NCBI GenBank assembly: GCA_016764535.1
Contig: JAESRR010000009.1
Coordinates: 13,024-24,934 of the forward strand
DNA from: Cohaesibacteraceae bacterium
GTDB taxonomy: Bacteria; Pseudomonadota; Alphaproteobacteria; Rhizobiales; Cohaesibacteraceae
Length of the DNA: 11,911 nt
Reading direction: 5' to 3'
Below are positions 8,159 through 11,911 of the stretch, piece by piece. Below the pieces are notes generated by a model, which was not told the DNA's origin, did not search any database, and saw only the letters and a program-made list of their open reading frames with translations. The translations under genes were made by a program, and so were the position numbers. Within the stretch, counting starts at the first letter, position 1. Every line of letters starts with the position of its first letter.

Positions 8159-8711
8159 AAATTCGCCTGGTCACGCTGATACGTCCAACAAGTAACTTTG
8201 AATGCGAAGGAGAGCAAGTCAGAGTTTTACGGCAAGACCAGGACTTCGAAAATGTAGTAAACAAATTGAGCGGTCCGGATTGTATCAATTGGTATTCAGC
8301 TTTTTGGAAATGGTTCTGACTGACCAGAATACGCCATGAACGGTACTACGTACAAATGCGAATCATGGACCAAACAACAACGCGCCACAAATTGTTTCTC
8401 CAGCCGAAATGAGAACGGTTAAAGTGCTGCGAAGTATACCGTATACACCGTAAACTGATCTTCGATTTCGAACCGATACATTCGGGTTTTTAATTTCCGA
8501 AAACAGCACCCGAGACACAGCAAGCACACTATATCATTGATTTGTCACCTTTATTTCAAAATAACGCCTGGTTGCACAAATCAGGAACCAGATTAATCAC
8601 TGTCCATCCCATCATTGATTGACCTGTTAATTTTCCAGGAACCCACACCAAAAAAACGCCAGCGTTACAAAACCCTTTGCGCATACTTGAACAATCAACA
8701 TATAGTCTGTT
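8159..8711. other. Intergenic region without a convincing gene
   Basis: These 553 bp lie upstream of the minus-strand glycosyltransferase operon and presumably contain its promoter. Open frames are short, without ribosome binding sites or recognisable protein features. The notable short element is GTATAC, one C, GTATAC at 8434-8446, two 6 bp palindromes in tandem that could be an operator. A possible plus-strand promoter for the candidate RNA sits at the right end. Confidence 0.5.
8677..8706 (+). promoter_or_regulatory. Possible promoter of the candidate structured RNA
   Basis: TTGCGC (8677-8682) and TATAGT (8701-8706) are separated by 18 bp. The -10 matches 5 of 6 consensus positions and the -35 only 3 of 6. 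Transcription would begin near 8713, at the foot of the first predicted helix. The fit of position with structure supports it, but the match alone is weak. Confidence 0.3.
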
Positions 8712-8849
8712 CATGAAGTGTTTTGCAGTGTCGGGTGTTCCCCTAAATTCCCACCTGACAATGCACCGGCCAATTTGACCGGGCACTTCACGTAGAGACG
8801 GTTATCCCCGATTTACCGTCTCAACGAGGCCGTCCCCCCGGGCGGCCTC
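8712..8849 (+). ncRNA. Candidate structured small RNA with C-rich hairpin loops
   Basis: Hand folding gives a compact structure. Helix P1 pairs TGAAGTG (8714-8720) with CACTTCA (8784-8790). It encloses P2, with TGTCGGGTG (8729-8737) against CACCTGACA (8752-8760), extended by TGCA/TGCA outside it, and a small P3, CCGG (8766-8769) against CCGG (8779-8782), so P1-P2-P3 form a three-way junction. Two further hairpins follow: GAGACGGT/ACCGTCTC (8795-8822) and GAGGCCG/CGGCCTC (8826-8849). Loops of P2, P4 and P5 contain CCCC, CCCC and CCCCCC. The last hairpin is followed only by TCTTCC, a poor terminator. No protein frame here is credible. Strand is chosen from the promoter candidate; it matches no RNA family I can name. 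Confidence 0.42.
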
Positions 8850-9133
8850 TTCCAGGGGATCCGAAATTCCCCGGCTACCGGTAAATCATATTTTGAAAAA
8901 TTTTCAGAGAACCCGTAGCGCTACCGCGTTTTCGACCAGTGCTGGATTTAGCTTGCCAGACAGGTGCAGACATGCCATCAAGACTTCATTCATTCAGAGA
9001 AGGGCTGGCGCCCTCGCCAACCTGCCTTACCGGGCAAGGTGGCATCCGTATTTCGGAATGTGGTTTCCATTTTGGAGGCAACTAAACGGGCCCCATGCCA
9101 GTCCTCCTTGGCTCATGCTGAAGGAGAGTTTTT
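8850..9133. other. Spacer between the candidate RNA and the orphan gene
   Basis: No credible gene is seen in this stretch. It could be the leader of the gene at 9134 if transcription runs on from the candidate RNA. Small hairpins such as CCTT/AAGG at about 9026-9040 are present but unremarkable. The last 13 bases hold the AAGGAG ribosome binding site of the next gene. Confidence 0.4.
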
Positions 9134-9580
9134 GTGCACCACAAAGTGCCAAATCCAGACATTAATGGCCAGACCCTTATTGATGGACAGTCTTCAATGC
9201 AATCTGCATTCAGCATTACAGTCTTGCAGCCGGAACCAGAATTTGTGCATTCCCCCGCGTCTCTTGTGAAAGCAATTTTGGAACGGGGAATTAAACTCAA
9301 TGTAATGCCGTTACATCATGCAAAAACTCGCGGTGAAAATTCATGGTGCGGTGAAACAATTTTCCAGTCCCGGCTTGAAGACTATCATTTGCTGTATACG
9401 CAAACAGGTCCACAGGTTGTCGATGAAAATTTGTTTGCGCAGGCGGTGTATAGATACCAGGCTTATGCAGAAACAGTCCGCAGGATGGTACGTAAACCTG
9501 TACCCGCAAGGATCAAACCCGCTTTGCCCCCTGTAAAATATGTTCCGAAGACCGACTTCCATCCCGCACCGCAGAAATGA
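9134..9580 (+). CDS. Hypothetical protein, unknown function (148 aa, GTG start)
   Basis: I do not recognise this protein. The start is a GTG with a near-perfect ribosome binding site AAGGAG (9121-9126) at 7 nt spacing, which is the main reason to believe the gene. There is no signal peptide and no membrane helix, so it is probably cytoplasmic. The N-terminal half is mixed; a central region has His, Trp and Cys (PLHHAKTRGENSWCGETIF); a charged helix-like part follows (ENLFAQAVYRYQAYAETVRRMV); the last 30 residues are basic and proline-rich (RKPVPARIKPALPPVKYVPK) and look disordered. Neighbouring genes give no functional hint: the candidate RNA lies upstream and hisG converges from the right. 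Confidence 0.58.
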   Translation: MHHKVPNPDINGQTLIDGQSSMQSAFSITVLQPEPEFVHSPASLVKAILERGIKLNVMPLHHAKTRGENSWCGETIFQSRLEDYHLLYTQTGPQVVDENLFAQAVYRYQAYAETVRRMVRKPVPARIKPALPPVKYVPKTDFHPAPQK

Positions 9581-9936
9581 TCCAGGAATGAACGTTTGCA
9601 GGCGACCCGGGATCATGTTTTGCCGAATTACTTAATAATAATGGGATCATGACCTGCCCGAATCGCTGTTATTGCTGTTAATTTGGGGCTGGTTGTTTTG
9701 CGCACCGCCCGCATGTCCATCTCATCTGTTCATACCGATATGACTGTCTTTGTTCGCAAACCCGTGTCCCGGAAAATGTTTAATTGCTGTGCGCATCCGA
9801 TGTCTGCGTTGAGCCAGTATAAATCTTGTCGCATATTGGGCTACGAGGTTCGGATCGGCACGATACCACCAGCGATTGACAACATGGCAAAACGGCGTGT
9901 TATCAAAATTCTGGACATGAGACCCGTTTGCAACAA
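9581..9936. other. Spacer between the orphan gene and hisG
   Basis: This 356 bp region lies between two convergent genes and carries no credible gene. A 9 bp direct repeat GGGATCATG occurs at 9609-9617 and 9643-9651, and TGATCC (9578-9583) is inverted against GGATCA (9610-9615). No T-run terminator is seen for either neighbour. Confidence 0.45.
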
Positions 9937-9953
9937 TTATGATCTCAAACGGG
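9923..9953 (-). terminator. Inverted repeat across the hisG stop codon, weak terminator candidate
   Basis: CCCGTTTG (9923-9930) pairs perfectly with CAAACGGG (9946-9953) across a 15 nt loop that contains the hisG stop codon (9937-9939). No T-run follows on the minus strand, so an ordinary intrinsic terminator is doubtful; a 3' end stabilising hairpin is also possible. Confidence 0.3.
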
Positions 9954-10905
9954 CTACCAAAGCGTCAAATAACGGATTTTCCGCGGCAAAAACGTAATCA
10001 AGAGTAGAAACTCCAATTGGTGTCGCCCCCTGTGTCCGAAGCCAGCGGGAAAGCGCATATACTTTTTGTTCCGGAACATGCAAAACAACATCCCGACCTT
10101 CGATTCCGTAAGGCGTAATCGCTGCAAACCTATCCATTGCTTCCCTGGCAAGCCGTACAGCATCGGCACTCCGGGTACGGACTTCTCTAATTGACCTTGC
10201 CCGCTCTTCTGCCTGTATCCGGTCATATAGCCCGGCGGCGGCTATTAGCGCATCCTCATTCCAGTCAGCATGCAGGGACGCCACAAGATTAGCCTGGGAA
10301 CGAAGAATTACCCCGCCCTCCGGTATCTTGAGGTTGTTTGCGTGCAACGTTGAACCCGTTGAAGTGATATCTACAATAATATCCGCGGAACCCGCAGCGG
10401 GCGCTCCCTCAGTTGCACCCAGGCTCTCTACAATCCGGTAATCCAGAATTCCTTTGGCTGCAAAAAAATTGCGGGTCAGGTTGACGTATTTGGTCGCAAT
10501 TCGCATTCGCCGACCATGCCGGACCCTCATATCTATCGCAACATCACCCAGGTCATCAATTGTACGCACATCTATCCAGGCATTGGGTACTGCAACGACA
10601 ACATCGGCGTGGCCAAAGCCAAGCGGAACAGATAAATCAACATGATCATCGGCATGTTCAATGGTCTCACGAATGAGATCCTCACCGGTAATACCAAAGT
10701 GAATTGTTCCGGATTTCAACTCCCGCGCAATTTCAGAAGCAGACAGGAATGCGATCTCGGCATTTTCCAGTCCTTTTACCAAACCACGATAGTTCCGGTC
10801 TCCACCCGGACGCGAGATACCAAGACCGGATCTGGCAAAAAACGCCAGAGCCTTTTCCTGCAAGCGGCCTTTGGAGGGCACAGCAATGACAAGATTATTT
10901 TCCAT
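9937..10905 (-). CDS. hisG: ATP phosphoribosyltransferase catalytic subunit HisG (322 aa)
   Basis: HisG joins ATP and phosphoribosyl pyrophosphate to make phosphoribosyl-ATP, the first and feedback-controlled step of histidine synthesis, in the cytoplasm. Visible family features are the N-terminal [18 protein letters not shown], the [11 protein letters not shown] segment, the [14 protein letters not shown] block and the phosphoribosyl-binding stretch [19 protein letters not shown]. At about 322 residues it is longer than the 210-230 residue short form that normally works with HisZ. The extra C-terminal part ([27 protein letters not shown]) resembles the regulatory domain of long-form HisG. 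I chose the ATG at 10905, not the TTG at 10908: it overlaps the hisZ stop by one base (TGATG) and has GGAAAG upstream within hisZ. It is coupled to hisZ and probably ends the operon. Confidence 0.97.
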   Translation of the reverse strand: MENNLVIAVPSKGRLQEKALAFFARSGLGISRPGGDRNYRGLVKGLENAEIAFLSASEIARELKSGTIHFGITGEDLIRETIEHADDHVDLSVPLGFGHADVVVAVPNAWIDVRTIDDLGDVAIDMRVRHGRRMRIATKYVNLTRNFFAAKGILDYRIVESLGATEGAPAAGSADIIVDITSTGSTLHANNLKIPEGGVILRSQANLVASLHADWNEDALIAAAGLYDRIQAEERARSIREVRTRSADAVRLAREAMDRFAAITPYGIEGRDVVLHVPEQKVYALSRWLRTQGATPIGVSTLDYVFAAENPLFDALVARLRS

Positions 10906-11911
10906 CAAATATGCTTTCCATCAAACAATCGATCCAGCCAGATCGAAAACCCGATAGCAGGAACCTCAACATCAGCACCCATTAATCCAAGCAACGCATC
11001 ATAGCGCCCGCCGCCAACAAACTGGGCAGTATCGGGGTTTTCGGCATCACAAATATCGAATACAAATCCGGTATAATAATCAAGCCTTCGGCCAAAACCG
11101 GTGGAACACCATAATTGACCAGGCAAATCCACCTGTTTTATCGCTTCGATCCGGTTGGTAAAATTTGTGCCAGCTTCGCCCAAAGAGATGTCGTATTTCT
11201 TTTCAAACGAAGATAGCGCAACGGGAACCTGATCAAGGTTACCGCCAATAGTGAAATAATCCCGTAAGCCGGATATAGAATGATCTGTAACGCCGCGCCC
11301 TGATTGTTGCTCCGCTTTAGAGAGAAATCTTGTTGCAATTTCGTCAGCAGTTCGTCCGCCAACGGTTTGAAGCCCTGCAATGGACAACATATCTTCGACA
11401 ATCGCCTTGGCAGCCTCGGGCTTTGTACCTCTAAGGGCCTGCATCAATCCGCTATTGGCGTCTGTTGCGGGTTCACTCATCCGGGCAAGAATACCATTGA
11501 TCAGTTTGCGATCACCAAATGCGCTAATTAATCTTTGCTGCCATATTGCCGGGATGCCAAGCGCATCAAGCAAAGCCAGAAACAATGCCTTGTCGCCTAT
11601 TTTGATCGACAATGCCTCGATATTTGCACCACTTATCGCTTTAAGGGCAAGCGAAAGGGTTTCAACATCAGCCTCAAACCGGCTCGAAGGAGCAATATGT
11701 TCAATTCCTGCCTGATAGAATTCTCCACTCGCATCGTGTCCGCGTTGTCGGAAAACCTTGCCGTGATAAGCATAACGCTTTTCCCGTGACGCATCCCCGT
11801 TTGCCAAATGATGCAGGCAGACCGGGATTGTCATATCCGGGCGCAGAGCCATGTCTTCACCGTCAAGACCAGGCGAAACAAAAAGTCGCCGTCTTATGTC
11901 TTCACCGATCA
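10905..11911 (-). CDS. hisZ: ATP phosphoribosyltransferase regulatory subunit HisZ, 5' end cut by window edge
   Basis: HisZ is a catalytically inactive relative of histidyl-tRNA synthetase that binds HisG and makes it responsive to histidine. The class II synthetase-like fold is recognisable: [22 protein letters not shown] (motif 2 region), then [12 protein letters not shown] and [11 protein letters not shown], and near the end [16 protein letters not shown] and [15 protein letters not shown], which correspond to histidyl-tRNA synthetase motifs. The frame stays open to the right edge (reading [14 protein letters not shown] before the first internal Met), so about 335 residues are visible and the true start lies outside; starting at the Met at 11852 would cut into the conserved core. 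The stop overlaps the hisG start. In related genomes hisS commonly precedes hisZ; that cannot be checked here. Confidence 0.95.
   Translation of the reverse strand, partial: IGEDIRRRLFVSPGLDGEDMALRPDMTIPVCLHHLANGDASREKRYAYHGKVFRQRGHDASGEFYQAGIEHIAPSSRFEADVETLSLALKAISGANIEALSIKIGDKALFLALLDALGIPAIWQQRLISAFGDRKLINGILARMSEPATDANSGLMQALRGTKPEAAKAIVEDMLSIAGLQTVGGRTADEIATRFLSKAEQQSGRGVTDHSISGLRDYFTIGGNLDQVPVALSSFEKKYDISLGEAGTNFTNRIEAIKQVDLPGQLWCSTGFGRRLDYYTGFVFDICDAENPDTAQFVGGGRYDALLGLMGADVEVPAIGFSIWLDRLFDGKHI

Noticed and set aside
8556..8786. Minus-strand frame of 76 codons
   Set aside because: No ribosome binding site or recognisable feature; it overlaps the palindromic structure of the candidate RNA, which explains the openness by chance.
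8712..8849. Candidate RNA as 6S RNA, SRP RNA, tmRNA or a known riboswitch
   Set aside because: It lacks the single long bulged helix of 6S RNA, the conserved SRP tetraloop region and any riboswitch core I could recognise.
8893..9165. Plus-strand frames of 90-101 codons before the orphan gene
   Set aside because: No usable ribosome binding site and protein-like features are lacking; they overlap the start of the better supported gene at 9134.
9683..9997. Plus-strand frame of 104 codons running into hisG
   Set aside because: It starts at a TTG with no ribosome binding site and overlaps the end of hisG on the opposite strand.

Overview
The window looks like the chromosome of an alphaproteobacterium, probably of the Hyphomicrobiales (rhizobial) lineage and of moderate GC content judged by eye. 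This rests on GroEL with an alphaproteobacterial-type sequence and a GGM-rich tail, the hisZ-hisG pair with a HisG of about 322 residues, a small Glyoxalase_8-type protein and a group III truncated haemoglobin. These are family resemblances read from the translations; no database search was run. I see no tRNA, rRNA, insertion sequence, CRISPR array or prophage gene.

Layout. Positions 1-1870 hold the end of groES, all of groEL and a strong intrinsic terminator with a UUCG tetraloop. An AT-rich spacer with short repeats and a likely -10 box leads to a small secreted four-cysteine protein (2204-2572). This gene converges on a LysE/RhtB-type exporter (2586-3173, minus). A two-CBS-domain protein (3355-3882, plus) is divergent from the exporter and converges on an EamA/DMT permease (3928-4881, minus). 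A Glyoxalase_8-like protein follows (5128-5565, plus).

The minus-strand block 5663-8158 contains, in transcription order, a membrane-anchored family 2 glycosyltransferase, a ChbG/HpnK (YdjC) family deacetylase 2 bp behind it, and a group III truncated haemoglobin. The haemoglobin has its own upstream site, a close match to the 11-1-11 operator of the nitric-oxide sensor NsrR, overlapping its probable -10 box. The glycosyltransferase-deacetylase pair has the make-up of a module that builds and then deacetylates a polyprenyl-phosphate amino sugar, as in Francisella FlmF2/NaxD.

From 8159 to 9133 there is about 1 kb without a convincing protein gene. Inside it, 8712-8849 folds on paper into a three-way junction followed by two hairpins, and three of the hairpin loops are C-rich; it is a candidate structured small RNA with a possible promoter just upstream. 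An orphan gene of unknown function with a strong ribosome binding site and a GTG start follows (9134-9580).

The window closes with the minus-strand histidine genes hisG (9937-10905) and hisZ (10905 to beyond the right edge). They are translationally coupled and encode the two subunits of ATP phosphoribosyltransferase, the first step of histidine synthesis.

The most interesting items are the NsrR-like operator in front of the truncated haemoglobin, the candidate small RNA, and the glycosyltransferase-deacetylase pair. I did not find a clearly new multi-gene system.
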